Assembly: GCA_051208035.1 (NCBI GenBank)
Contig: JBPJFZ010000008.1
Location: 124,001-188,000 of the forward strand
Source of the DNA: JACKOB01 sp024234575
GTDB taxonomy: Bacteria > Pseudomonadota > Gammaproteobacteria > Pseudomonadales > Oleiphilaceae
Direction: 5' to 3'
DNA length: 64,000 nucleotides
The notes beneath the pieces were generated by a model. The model did not search any database, was not told the DNA's origin, and saw only the letters and a list, made by a program, of their open reading frames with translations. A program made the position numbers and the translations under genes. Below are positions 26,907-35,121 of this stretch, piece after piece (position 1 is the first letter of the stretch; each line of letters begins with the position of its first letter).

Positions 26907-27029
26907 AAGTTTTTTGTAACAGGTTGGCGGTAACAATCAAGTGATGAGGCGAGACCTGCGCGCTATCCTGTGAGAAAATAACAGCAGAGACTTCGGGACA
27001 GATCCCGACACAACGATAACAAGGTAATC

Positions 27030-27641
27030 ATGAGTAACAATCAACAGTCATACCATCACGGCGATCTCAAGCGTGCCTTGCTTGCAGAGGCACGCAACCA
27101 TCTTAAAACCGTGGGGCCAGAAAAAATCAGTCTACGCGCTTTGGCGAGAGATCTCGGTGTTTCGCAGGCGGCACCTTATCGGCATTTCACCGATAAAACC
27201 CATTTACTGGCAGCACTAGCTGCTGAGGGATTCAGTTTACTGCACGACGCATCAATAAAGGCGCTGGCAGGTTGCGATACTGCGGCACAGAGGCTCGTGG
27301 CCGCCGGGCATGCCTATGTCAGTTTTGCCCGTCAGCATTCTGACCTATACCGTTTAATGTTTGGCCCCACGATTCCGGCAGACTGCGACTACGAAGCACT
27401 TACCGAAGTGGGTAATCGTGCTTTTCTGGCGATAATCAGCATTGTCACCGAGGGCATTTCTGCAGGAGAGTTTCGTGAAGAAGACCCGATCGTTTTTGCC
27501 AACTCTGCCTGGGCGATGGTGCATGGTCTTGCAAGTTTGCTTATTGACGACCGGTTTTCATGCACGGAGCACGAGTTCACAATGGATGAACTTGATAAAG
27601 CGTTGGCGGTGATCGTAGAGGGGATTAGGGCGAATGCTTAG
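27030..27641 (+). CDS. TetR/AcrR-family regulator
   Basis: A 203-residue TetR-type protein. The DNA-binding domain occupies about 8-60: YHHGDLKRALLAEARNH, KISLRALARDLGVSQAAPYRHF and DKTHLLAALAAEGF. The C-terminal half is the ligand-binding helical domain (WHG-like, with FARQHSDLYRLMFGP and AWAMVHGLASLLID). A ribosome binding site AAGG lies 6 nt upstream. It is divergent from the RND adaptor gene, so it most likely represses the pump and is released by a pump substrate. A short hairpin (TCGGGACAGATCCCGA, 26994-27009) lies in the leader. Confidence 0.9.
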   Translation: MSNNQQSYHHGDLKRALLAEARNHLKTVGPEKISLRALARDLGVSQAAPYRHFTDKTHLLAALAAEGFSLLHDASIKALAGCDTAAQRLVAAGHAYVSFARQHSDLYRLMFGPTIPADCDYEALTEVGNRAFLAIISIVTEGISAGEFREEDPIVFANSAWAMVHGLASLLIDDRFSCTEHEFTMDELDKALAVIVEGIRANA

Positions 27642-27841
27642 GTGAGCTCTGGCGCAAGGTGTGTGGCCACCAATTTTAGTAAAATTCTCCCTTTATCATG
27701 CAACCCCCTAAAGTTCTGCAGGTAGAAAAAACAGACAACCAAAATAGCGCCGCATAAGGTAGTCAACTTGGCGAAAAGGCGAGAAGTGCTCTACGCTTAG
27801 GGTACTTAAAGCGAGTTATCTGTCTCTTCATCACTTTTCTC

Positions 27842-28660
27842 ATGGATTGTAATAAGTCGATGTTTGTTAAGGCAATATCAGGATTTGTAAGATTGCCAGT
27901 CGTGGCTGCGTTGTTAGCACTGCCATGTATCGCGTTGGCACAGCACGATGCTGTCTCCAGCAAAGGTTTAAGTCTGGCAACGGCTGAGCAGTTTGCCCCC
28001 TACGCCTATCAAAATGACGTTGGTGTCTGGACAGGCATCGATATTGATATTCTCACTGCCGTATTCAAACAGGCAGGTATTGAGTTTGCTGTCGCCGGGT
28101 TTCCCCGCTCACGCATTACCCTGATGCTTGAGAAAGACATGCTTGATGGGTTGGTATCAACGGCCTCCTACAATGAGAATGATCAGCTTGAGCTGCTTTG
28201 GCAGTCCGATCGGTTATATAACTCAGAAATTTCTGCCTTTTCCCTTAATGTATTCCCTTCCTCAGAGGCTGTAGAGAAAGACTTTTTGATGAATACCGAT
28301 TATCGTCTGGGAGTGTTAAACGAGTTTAGCTATGTGGTAGATGGCACCGAACTGGCACATAGAGACAACCTTATTAAAGTGCATCGAGACCAGCAGCTGG
28401 TTGATCTTCTCAGTATTGGGCGGGTGGATTTGATTATCTCTGAAGACATTTCGTTTATTTATACTGCGCGCCGTTCGGGAAAGTTTGCCAGCATTAAGCC
28501 GTTGTTTGAAATTACCAGTCGCCCGGTATCGATTGCATTATCCAGGAAAGTGATAGAAGCGCATCCGGATTTTGCCGATAGAATAAACAAAAGCATTTTA
28601 CAGCTGCGAAAAAGTGGCTACATTGACTCGGTGATTGTGAAGTATCTGACTCTTGATTGA
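27842..28660 (+). CDS. Periplasmic substrate-binding protein, family 3 (ABC or sensory type)
   Basis: A 272-residue exported protein. The signal peptide ends at CIALA, and the mature protein begins QHDAVSS. The SBP_bac_3 fold is recognisable from LATAEQFAPYAYQNDVGVWTGIDIDILTAVFKQAG split over about 46-80, DGLVSTASYNENDQ (about 100) and GRVDLIISEDIS (about 197). No transport genes are adjacent, so it may act as a stand-alone sensor or supply a distant permease. Amino acids are the usual ligands of this family, but many orphan members are of unknown specificity. The start could also be the Met at codon 7. The ribosome binding site is weak. Confidence 0.82.
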   Translation: MDCNKSMFVKAISGFVRLPVVAALLALPCIALAQHDAVSSKGLSLATAEQFAPYAYQNDVGVWTGIDIDILTAVFKQAGIEFAVAGFPRSRITLMLEKDMLDGLVSTASYNENDQLELLWQSDRLYNSEISAFSLNVFPSSEAVEKDFLMNTDYRLGVLNEFSYVVDGTELAHRDNLIKVHRDQQLVDLLSIGRVDLIISEDISFIYTARRSGKFASIKPLFEITSRPVSIALSRKVIEAHPDFADRINKSILQLRKSGYIDSVIVKYLTLD

Positions 28661-28787
28661 GAATATTGTAGATCGCGCTGCCTCTTTCGCAGGCATGCCT
28701 GGAGTTGGTTAAATCAGAGGTTCCTCAGATGAGTATACGGGGAAGATAAAGGCAGGAAGGGCAACTCCGCCGCCTTCGCTATTTAGA

Positions 28788-29201
28788 TTAGAATCGCGCC
28801 AGCTCTTTTACTGTTGCATCAATGTTGGCAGCATCAATATAGCCAATCATGTTTGGATTTGCGCTGACAAGCGCCTTAACCTCTGCATCTGAGCCCACGT
28901 CTTTAGGTGGCTGGCCTTTGCCGGTAAAAATAAGTTTAGACCAGTAAGACTTTAATTGGCTGTCGTTTTTGCCCAAGACTTTATCGTTGAACTCTTCTCT
29001 TGTGGCATTGCCTTCTTCCAGGTTAAGCGGCATCACTTTGTGGCCACCAGGTAATGATTTGGATTTGCCCAGAAATATTCTGCTTAAGTCGTCCTGTGAT
29101 ACCGTATCGTTAACGGATGGGTGTGCAATCACAACTACTTCTGCTACACCCACGCAGGAATAAAGGAGGGCACCGGCTAAAAATGTTAATTTACTTTTCA
29201 T
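28788..29201 (-). CDS. Small PstS-like phosphate-binding-type protein, copy B
   Basis: A 137-residue exported protein: signal peptide ending SCVGVA, mature start EVVVIAHPSVNDTV. It has the short PBP-like fold seen in proteins annotated as phosphate ABC substrate-binding proteins, with DLSRIFLGK, PLNLEEG, REEFNDKVLGK and SYWSKLIFTGKGQPP, and ends in MIGYIDAANI. It is only about half the length of classical PstS. It follows the porin gene by 12 nt. A very similar copy lies at 30537-30968, and the two share a 34-residue identical central block. The ligand may be phosphate or another oxyanion; no permease genes are near. Confidence 0.82.
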   Translation of the reverse strand: MKSKLTFLAGALLYSCVGVAEVVVIAHPSVNDTVSQDDLSRIFLGKSKSLPGGHKVMPLNLEEGNATREEFNDKVLGKNDSQLKSYWSKLIFTGKGQPPKDVGSDAEVKALVSANPNMIGYIDAANIDATVKELARF

Positions 29202-29213
29202 CTCGGCTCTCCC

Positions 29214-30392
29214 TTAGAATACAACGTCAACAGCGACACTGATGACACTCTGGTCATCAGTGTCGGTAGCTGTGCCGACGCCCGCAGTCAGATCTACGAT
29301 GTCATAGTAGTGATTGTATTCAAGCTTCAGCGCTGCATTAGAATGGAAGTCATATCTAACGCCAGCCGATATACCTTTAAATTCGAATTGCTGGGCGTCA
29401 AAGGCACCCTGCACAGTTGGCTGTAATGGTGCAGGAAACGCCTTTGCCGTGCTGGTGTTGGGGTCGTTTTCAGTGGTTTCATACATAATGTAAGGGGTAA
29501 TGCTGTTGATGCGATAGCCTGCCATGACATACCACTGGGCGTTTTTAAGGACCAGGGCATCTTCGATTTCAACGGTTGAGTATTCAGCATTAATAATAAT
29601 ATCGGCATAGTCGATACCCATACCAAAGCCCAGGAATGTGCCTTTGTCCCCATCAAGTCTTATTAGGCTGCTCGCTGAAGGTGAGGCGCCAAAACCTTCC
29701 AAGCCATCCGCCGCTTGTTCTAATGAGGCTCGCGGGATGTACACCTTGGTACTGTAATAAGCTGCGTAAGCGCTAAACCAGTCCCGGGATACCTGCAAGT
29801 TGATACCATAGACAGACTCAAGTTTGCCTTCAGTTGGCTCTGTGGTGGTGAAAAACTCGTCGTTCACATTACCGGCTGTTATATTGGCGTTGAAATCAAA
29901 TGATGCCAGTGAAAAGTTGTGGAGAAGACTGAGGCCATCAAACGTTGAGAAGGCGAGGTTATACATTGCCAGTGGTGGACGCACAAAAGGTTGCGCAAAG
30001 CCAACATCTAAATAGTCGGAGTACTTGTAAAACGGCACTCGCAATCGACCTGCACGCAGGGTGGTTTCATCGGTAAAATCGTAGCTTAAATAGGCCCACT
30101 CGAATTCAGCGTTAAAATTGTTGGCACCTTTAGCCATAATTTGTGTCGTTGCAGACAGCCCCTCTCCAAGATCAGCAGTAACTTGCAAGGCAAATTTACT
30201 TTCAGGCTTAAACTCGAAATTGTTGGTGTAACTCGTTGAGCGAAACATGTTTTCATCACTACCCATGCCACCAACAATGCTGGCAAAACCATTGATGCTG
30301 ATGCCCTCATATTCAAACGCCGATACGGGTGCTGTTGCCGACAGCGCCACACAGGCACCTGCTGCTATTCCTATTATTTTTATTCTTTTCAT
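29214..30392 (-). CDS. Outer-membrane porin-like beta-barrel, copy B
   Basis: A 392-residue protein with a signal peptide ending APVSA and a mature start FEYEGISINGFASIVGG. Alternating hydrophobic strands, frequent aromatic residues and a C-terminal phenylalanine (SVAVDVVF) mark an outer-membrane barrel. Conserved blocks include LRAGRLRVPFYKYSDYLDVG and FSAYAAYYSTK. Signatures such as RLRVPFY resemble phosphate-selective or general diffusion porins; the exact class is not certain. It is followed after 12 nt by a small phosphate-binding-like gene, and a paralogous pair lies just upstream. Copies A and B are strongly similar over their whole length. Confidence 0.85.
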   Translation of the reverse strand: MKRIKIIGIAAGACVALSATAPVSAFEYEGISINGFASIVGGMGSDENMFRSTSYTNNFEFKPESKFALQVTADLGEGLSATTQIMAKGANNFNAEFEWAYLSYDFTDETTLRAGRLRVPFYKYSDYLDVGFAQPFVRPPLAMYNLAFSTFDGLSLLHNFSLASFDFNANITAGNVNDEFFTTTEPTEGKLESVYGINLQVSRDWFSAYAAYYSTKVYIPRASLEQAADGLEGFGASPSASSLIRLDGDKGTFLGFGMGIDYADIIINAEYSTVEIEDALVLKNAQWYVMAGYRINSITPYIMYETTENDPNTSTAKAFPAPLQPTVQGAFDAQQFEFKGISAGVRYDFHSNAALKLEYNHYYDIVDLTAGVGTATDTDDQSVISVAVDVVF

Positions 30393-30536
30393 AGATAACT
30401 CCGGTTACCGTTGCGTTAACGCTTTAAGCAAAGGTGCTATTTTGTTCATTCGCCAGCTGGATGTATAAAAATTACGCAGTTTGGTCGCGACTGGCCAGAA
30501 TGTTTTTGTTGGTTTTGGTTCTTGGTTTGCATCTGC

Positions 30537-30968
30537 CTAGTATTTTGCCAGCACTTTCACTGAATCATCGATGCTGGCCGCATCGATGTAGCCAATCAGG
30601 CTGCTGTCTGCCGCGATAAGTTGTTTGACTTCGCTGTCGCTGCCAATTTCTTTTGGTGGTTGACCTTTGCCAGTGAAGATAAGCTTCGACCAATAGGACT
30701 TCAGCTGACTGTCATTTTTGCCCAGCACTTTGTCGTTAAACTCTTCCCGCGTGGCGCTGCCTTCCGGCAGGTTCAGCGGCGTCACCTTATGACCGCCATC
30801 CAGTGATTTTGCTTTGCCGAGAAATATTCGGCTTAAATCCTCTTTGTTTACGGTATCCGATACGGAGGTATTTACCACAACTGCAACTTCTGCCAACGTC
30901 ATGAAAGAGAGCAGCGATAGTGACGTGCCGGCACATAGAGTTAAAAACAATCCTGGTTTACGTTTCAT
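30537..30968 (-). CDS. Small PstS-like phosphate-binding-type protein, copy A
   Basis: A 143-residue paralogue of 28788-29201. The signal peptide has SLSLLSFMTLAEV at its end, and the mature part aligns without gaps to copy B: DLSRIFLGKAKSLDGGHKV, PLNLPEG, SATREEFNDKVLGK, then LIGYIDAASI. Differences lie mostly in the first 60 and last 35 residues. It begins 12 nt after the stop of porin copy A, the same spacing as in copy B. Such short binding proteins may deliver ligand to a transporter elsewhere or act as sensors. Confidence 0.82.
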   Translation of the reverse strand: MKRKPGLFLTLCAGTSLSLLSFMTLAEVAVVVNTSVSDTVNKEDLSRIFLGKAKSLDGGHKVTPLNLPEGSATREEFNDKVLGKNDSQLKSYWSKLIFTGKGQPPKEIGSDSEVKQLIAADSSLIGYIDAASIDDSVKVLAKY

Positions 30969-30980
30969 GGTCGCTCTCCT

Positions 30981-32162
30981 TTAGAATACAACGTCTACAG
31001 ATACGCTAAGTACATCCAGGCTTTCTGGGTTTGAGGGGGTGCCTAATCCAGACGTCAGGTCGATAATGTCGTCGTAGTGGTTGTATTCGAGTTTAAGTGC
31101 CGCGCTGGGGTGAAAGTCGTAGCGAATACCGGCAGACATGCCGGTAAACTCAAATTGCTGGCTGTTGTAGGCAGCTTGTACTGTTGACTGCAGCTGCGCA
31201 GGAAACCGTTTTGCAGTGCTGGTGTCTGATTCTGTTTCGAAGGCTTCATACATGGCGTAAGGGGTAAACTTGCCAATACGGTATCCCGCCATTACGTACC
31301 ATTGGGTATCTTTGAGAAAAAGTGCCTCGTCGACATCAACAATAGAATATTCACCGTTAATAATAATGTTGTTGTAATCAATACCAAATCCGAGTCCGAC
31401 AAACGTGCCGTTATCGCCGTCAATTCTTAGCAGGCTGGTTGCCGAAGTAGGGGCCCCGTTGCTTTCCAGCTGGTCGGCGAAGTTGTTTATGGATGCCCTG
31501 GGGATGTCAGCTTTGGATGTGAAGTAGGCGGCATAGGCGCTAAACCATTCTCTGGAAACCTGAAGATTAATACCGTAAACAGATTCAAGTTTACTAACGG
31601 TGGGTTCGGTAGTGGTAAAAAACTCATCATTGACATTACCGGCTGTAAAGTTGGCGCTAAAGTCGAATGAACCAAGGGAGAAGCTTTGTAGCAAACTGAG
31701 GCCATCATAAGTGGAAAAGGGGATGCTATACATGGCCAGTGAGGGGCGAATGAAAGTTTGAGCGTAGCCAACATCAAGATAGTCAGAGTACTTGTAAAAC
31801 GGGATGCGCAAACGGCCAGCTCTCACAATCGTGCTATCGGTTAACTCGTAACTGAGGTAAGCCCACTCAAACTCGGCGTTAAAATCGTTTTGTCCCTTGG
31901 CCATCACCTGGGCTGTGGCAGACAAACCTTCGCCCAAATCGGCAATCACCTGTAAGGCGAATTTGCTTTCTGGTTTGAACTCAAAATTGTCAGTGTATCG
32001 GGTTGCCCGAAATGTTTGCTCATCGCTGGTAATGCCGCCGGTGACGCTGGCAAACCCATTGATTGTAATCCCCTCATATTGAAAGGCTGTGGCAGGTGGG
32101 GTCGTGACTATCAACGCCGTAATTATGCCGGTGAGTAGTTTTTTGTCGCTAGTGAGTTTCAT
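30981..32162 (-). CDS. Outer-membrane porin-like beta-barrel, copy A
   Basis: A 393-residue paralogue of the porin at 29214-30392. The signal peptide ends TPPATA, and the mature part starts FQYEGITINGFASVTGG. Long identical blocks with copy B include RATRYTDNFEFKPESKFALQ-like sequence, GNVNDEFFTTTEPT and the terminus SVDVVF. Loops between strands differ most, as expected for surface-exposed segments. It is the first gene of the minus-strand array and divergent from the chemoreceptor at 32428, leaving a 265-nt promoter region. Confidence 0.85.
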   Translation of the reverse strand: MKLTSDKKLLTGIITALIVTTPPATAFQYEGITINGFASVTGGITSDEQTFRATRYTDNFEFKPESKFALQVIADLGEGLSATAQVMAKGQNDFNAEFEWAYLSYELTDSTIVRAGRLRIPFYKYSDYLDVGYAQTFIRPSLAMYSIPFSTYDGLSLLQSFSLGSFDFSANFTAGNVNDEFFTTTEPTVSKLESVYGINLQVSREWFSAYAAYFTSKADIPRASINNFADQLESNGAPTSATSLLRIDGDNGTFVGLGFGIDYNNIIINGEYSIVDVDEALFLKDTQWYVMAGYRIGKFTPYAMYEAFETESDTSTAKRFPAQLQSTVQAAYNSQQFEFTGMSAGIRYDFHPSAALKLEYNHYDDIIDLTSGLGTPSNPESLDVLSVSVDVVF

Positions 32163-32427
32163 TAAAGACTCCTGAAGGCAATTGTTTGCATAGTAAGCAA
32201 AGACTCAGACCTCTGTTCTGTCAACTGCAGGGGCTGCTATTATTTATAGGATGCTTGGATTTGATTCGAATGCGCGGAGTGACGCGCATATCTGGACAGA
32301 AAGACAATGAACAACTAGATTCTAAGTAATAAGGTTTTTTTAGGTGAGAAAGCTTGATTGTGCCTCTTGAGTGCATGGTCGGCTCAAGCTTGGTGTGAGT
32401 TTGCCCAGTTGAGGGAAATATACAAAA

Positions 32428-34047
32428 ATGAACTGGTTTAGAGATTTAAAGGTATTTTATAAAATCATGCTGATACTTGCAGTCTATGTTGTGGCTGTGG
32501 TTATCAATACCAGTATCAGTGTGACATCTATGGTCAAAACGCAAACGTTTCTCACTGTGCTGGATGAGAAAATATATGATGCGGTACAGTTAGCGACAGA
32601 GAATGCATCGCTGCTTAAACGAGCGGATGAGCTGCTTAGTCAGGCTGTTAGCTTTTCTGATGAAGATGTTAAAACCTATGGAGTTGCGAGCACCAAACAA
32701 CTCATTAGCAACCTAGGGAAACTTAACAGCCTCGATACCGATAGCAAAGTCGAACTGCAAGCAATTGAGAACAACGTTAATCAGTATATTGATATCTCTC
32801 TGCCTTTGGTTGATGCCATGCTATCAGGCAATGCGGATTTTGAAGCACTTGCCGGAAAGATTCAGAAAAAAGCTGATTTGTTTGAGTCGACAAACAAAGC
32901 GCTTGCTGCCTACAAAGCGAAAATTGATGACACGTTTAAGCAGGGTATTGCTGATGCAATTTCCAGTGGCGAGGCGACATTGTTTACCACGAGTGTGGTG
33001 AGTGCATCGTTTTTTGTGACTTTAGCTTTATTTATCGTTTACGTTGCCTCATCAATCAGCAATACCAGCAATCAGGTAAATGCTTCACTAAAAGAACTCG
33101 CCGAAGGCTCTGGCGAGCTTGGTACGCGAATTGAAGTGTCGGGCAGGGATGAGTTGGGGCGACTTGCACAAAACTTTAACAGCTTTATGGATAAACTTGG
33201 TGGGATTGTACGCAGCATTATGAATGTCTCCAACCCACTGCTGGAAGCCGCTAACGACCTGGATAGCAACACCCGAAAAGTACGTTCGGTAACCACTGAC
33301 CTGGGGTCGAAAGCACGAGAAGCAAAACAAGCTGTTGATGAAATCACCCAATCGATTACCGAAATCAGTGGTGCGGCGAATGAAGCCAGCAGTGCGATGC
33401 AGGCAACATCAGACCAGGCAACGAAAGGTCTGCAAATTGTTGCTTCAACCATTTCTAACTCGAAAGAGCTGAATACACAGATTATCAATGCAGCAGGACT
33501 GGTAGAAAAACTGGCGGCTGATACTAAAAATGTGGCTAATATTCTTGATGTTATTTCAACGATCGCTGAACAAACCAATTTGCTGGCGTTGAATGCCGCC
33601 ATCGAAGCCGCACGCGCCGGTGAGCAGGGTAGAGGGTTTGCGGTGGTGGCGGATGAGGTGCGCGCTTTGGCGTCGAAAACGGGTGATGCGACAACCGAAA
33701 TCCGGGATGTTTTGGGGCGTTTGAATACTGCCGCGACATCAACGGTAAAAGCGATGAGCTCTGCTAAAGATCAGTCAGAAATGAATGAAAAGCGGTCGAT
33801 CGAGACGGGCGGCTCCCTCGAAGAGATCAAGTCGCAAATAGAACACGTTAACTCAATGAACTTATCCATTGCTGCAGCAACGGAAGAGCAGACGATGGTG
33901 GTGGCAAACGTCAGTACCATTATTACAGCGATGTATAGCTCGGTTGAGTCAACAGAAGTCTCGTTCAATGAACTTGCCGAACTGGCAAGCAAGCTGCTGC
34001 AGGCATCGGATTCGTTAAAAGGGGCGACTTCGCAGTTTAAGCTATAA
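32428..34047 (+). CDS. Methyl-accepting chemotaxis protein
   Basis: A 539-residue transmembrane chemoreceptor. TM1 lies at about 10-32, a helical periplasmic sensor of about 150 residues follows (four-helix-bundle type), TM2 is at about 190-212 (SASFFVTLALFIVYVASSI), then HAMP (to about 265). The cytoplasmic signalling tip is intact: ISTIAEQTNLLALNAAIEAA, then GEQGRGFAVVADEVRALASKT. No C-terminal pentapeptide tether is seen. GAGGGAAA lies upstream of the start. It is divergent from the duplicated porin/binding-protein pairs, so a shared ligand such as phosphate is conceivable but only positional. Confidence 0.93.
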   Translation: MNWFRDLKVFYKIMLILAVYVVAVVINTSISVTSMVKTQTFLTVLDEKIYDAVQLATENASLLKRADELLSQAVSFSDEDVKTYGVASTKQLISNLGKLNSLDTDSKVELQAIENNVNQYIDISLPLVDAMLSGNADFEALAGKIQKKADLFESTNKALAAYKAKIDDTFKQGIADAISSGEATLFTTSVVSASFFVTLALFIVYVASSISNTSNQVNASLKELAEGSGELGTRIEVSGRDELGRLAQNFNSFMDKLGGIVRSIMNVSNPLLEAANDLDSNTRKVRSVTTDLGSKAREAKQAVDEITQSITEISGAANEASSAMQATSDQATKGLQIVASTISNSKELNTQIINAAGLVEKLAADTKNVANILDVISTIAEQTNLLALNAAIEAARAGEQGRGFAVVADEVRALASKTGDATTEIRDVLGRLNTAATSTVKAMSSAKDQSEMNEKRSIETGGSLEEIKSQIEHVNSMNLSIAAATEEQTMVVANVSTIITAMYSSVESTEVSFNELAELASKLLQASDSLKGATSQFKL

Positions 34048-34144
34048 GTTACAGTGCCAGACTAATGGAAGAGGCAACCCTTCATTGGTCTGGTATGTTG
34101 AGCTTTTGTGCCTTCGCTACCGCAGTCCTTGTGGCAGCACTTTC

Positions 34145-35044
34145 CTACCCTTCCTTTAAAAAACTGTCTAGCGTGCGAAGAAAGTGTATCGGTTCGTCCA
34201 GCATTGGTACGTGGCCACTATTGCGAAATGTTTCCAGCTTGCTGCTTTTTATCTGGCTGTGCATAAACACCTGTCCTTCCCATGGGTACATTTCTGATCG
34301 ATAACCAGCGACAACGGTTACCGGTATGTCGATACTGCTCAGGTATGGGCGCATATCGTAATCACGCTCTAAATAAGCGGCGATACAGGTGACATAGGCA
34401 AACCAGTTGTCTATCGGAAATAATCGGGTGATGATGTTCTCGTGACGACACACCCTTCTGACGAGGCGTTTTTGATATTGCCGTGTCAGGGCGCTGGCAA
34501 TAAAGTCTCCCAGAGAATGCCACATGGCGTGGCGTAGTGTTAACGGTAATTCGGCATACGGGAAATGTTCCCCATACTGCCGCAAGTCGGTGAGCAGTTG
34601 TCGCATTTCTGACAGCCTGCCTAACCCTTGCTTGCCAAACAGTCCCCAGTGCCAATCTGTTTCGGGCAAAACGTGGGGTGCCTGGTCAATATTCATATAG
34701 CGGGTAATTCGATCAAAACCGAATAAACGGTGATATTGCATGGCAGCGAAGGCGCCAAGAGAAAGCCCTACCAATGGCATTGGCCGCTGATAATGGTCAA
34801 GAATATCCTGAATATCCTCGGCGTAATTGGTGAGAACGCATGGGTTGTTATGGCGAACGCTGTGTGATTTTCCGAAGCCGCGCAGGTCAGGGATGATAAA
34901 GCGGTATTTACCCGCCAAAGGGATGAGGGAGGGCAGCCAATGGGAAGAGTCCATACCAAAGCCATGCAGTACCAGTACCGGTTTGCCTTTGCCGATCTCT
35001 CGTACATATAACGCGCTACCATCCCGAAGGGTTATTGTAGTCAT
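34145..35044 (-). CDS. Alpha/beta hydrolase
   Basis: A 299-residue cytosolic hydrolase. The oxyanion motif HGFGMDSSHW (26-35), the nucleophile elbow GLSLGA (Ser at about 95) and the late histidine in NSGHVPMLDEP (about 278) form a complete triad with an Asp from VTVVAGYRSEM-type strand ends. Members include lipases, dehalogenases and esterases; the substrate cannot be told. It is convergent with the chemoreceptor and lies 77 nt from the sensor kinase gene. Confidence 0.88.
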   Translation of the reverse strand: MTTITLRDGSALYVREIGKGKPVLVLHGFGMDSSHWLPSLIPLAGKYRFIIPDLRGFGKSHSVRHNNPCVLTNYAEDIQDILDHYQRPMPLVGLSLGAFAAMQYHRLFGFDRITRYMNIDQAPHVLPETDWHWGLFGKQGLGRLSEMRQLLTDLRQYGEHFPYAELPLTLRHAMWHSLGDFIASALTRQYQKRLVRRVCRHENIITRLFPIDNWFAYVTCIAAYLERDYDMRPYLSSIDIPVTVVAGYRSEMYPWEGQVFMHSQIKSSKLETFRNSGHVPMLDEPIHFLRTLDSFLKEG

Positions 35045-35121
35045 ATTAAGAACTTATAGGTGAATTAGTATTCATTATAGTGGCGGGTTTCAGTTTGGCA
35101 CGCGATTTTAATCGAATTTAA

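Larger units (their letters stand above)
28788..32162 (-). repeat. Tandem duplication of a porin plus binding-protein pair
   Basis: The order on the minus strand is porin A, binding protein A, porin B, binding protein B. Each pair has the same 12-nt internal gap; 144 nt separate the two units. Protein-level similarity is high throughout both pairs, so one two-gene unit was duplicated as a block rather than gene by gene. Confidence 0.85.

Noticed and set aside
35093..35120. TGGCACG sequence near 35097 as a second sigma-54 promoter
   Set aside because: The -12 half lacks GC, so the match is insufficient.
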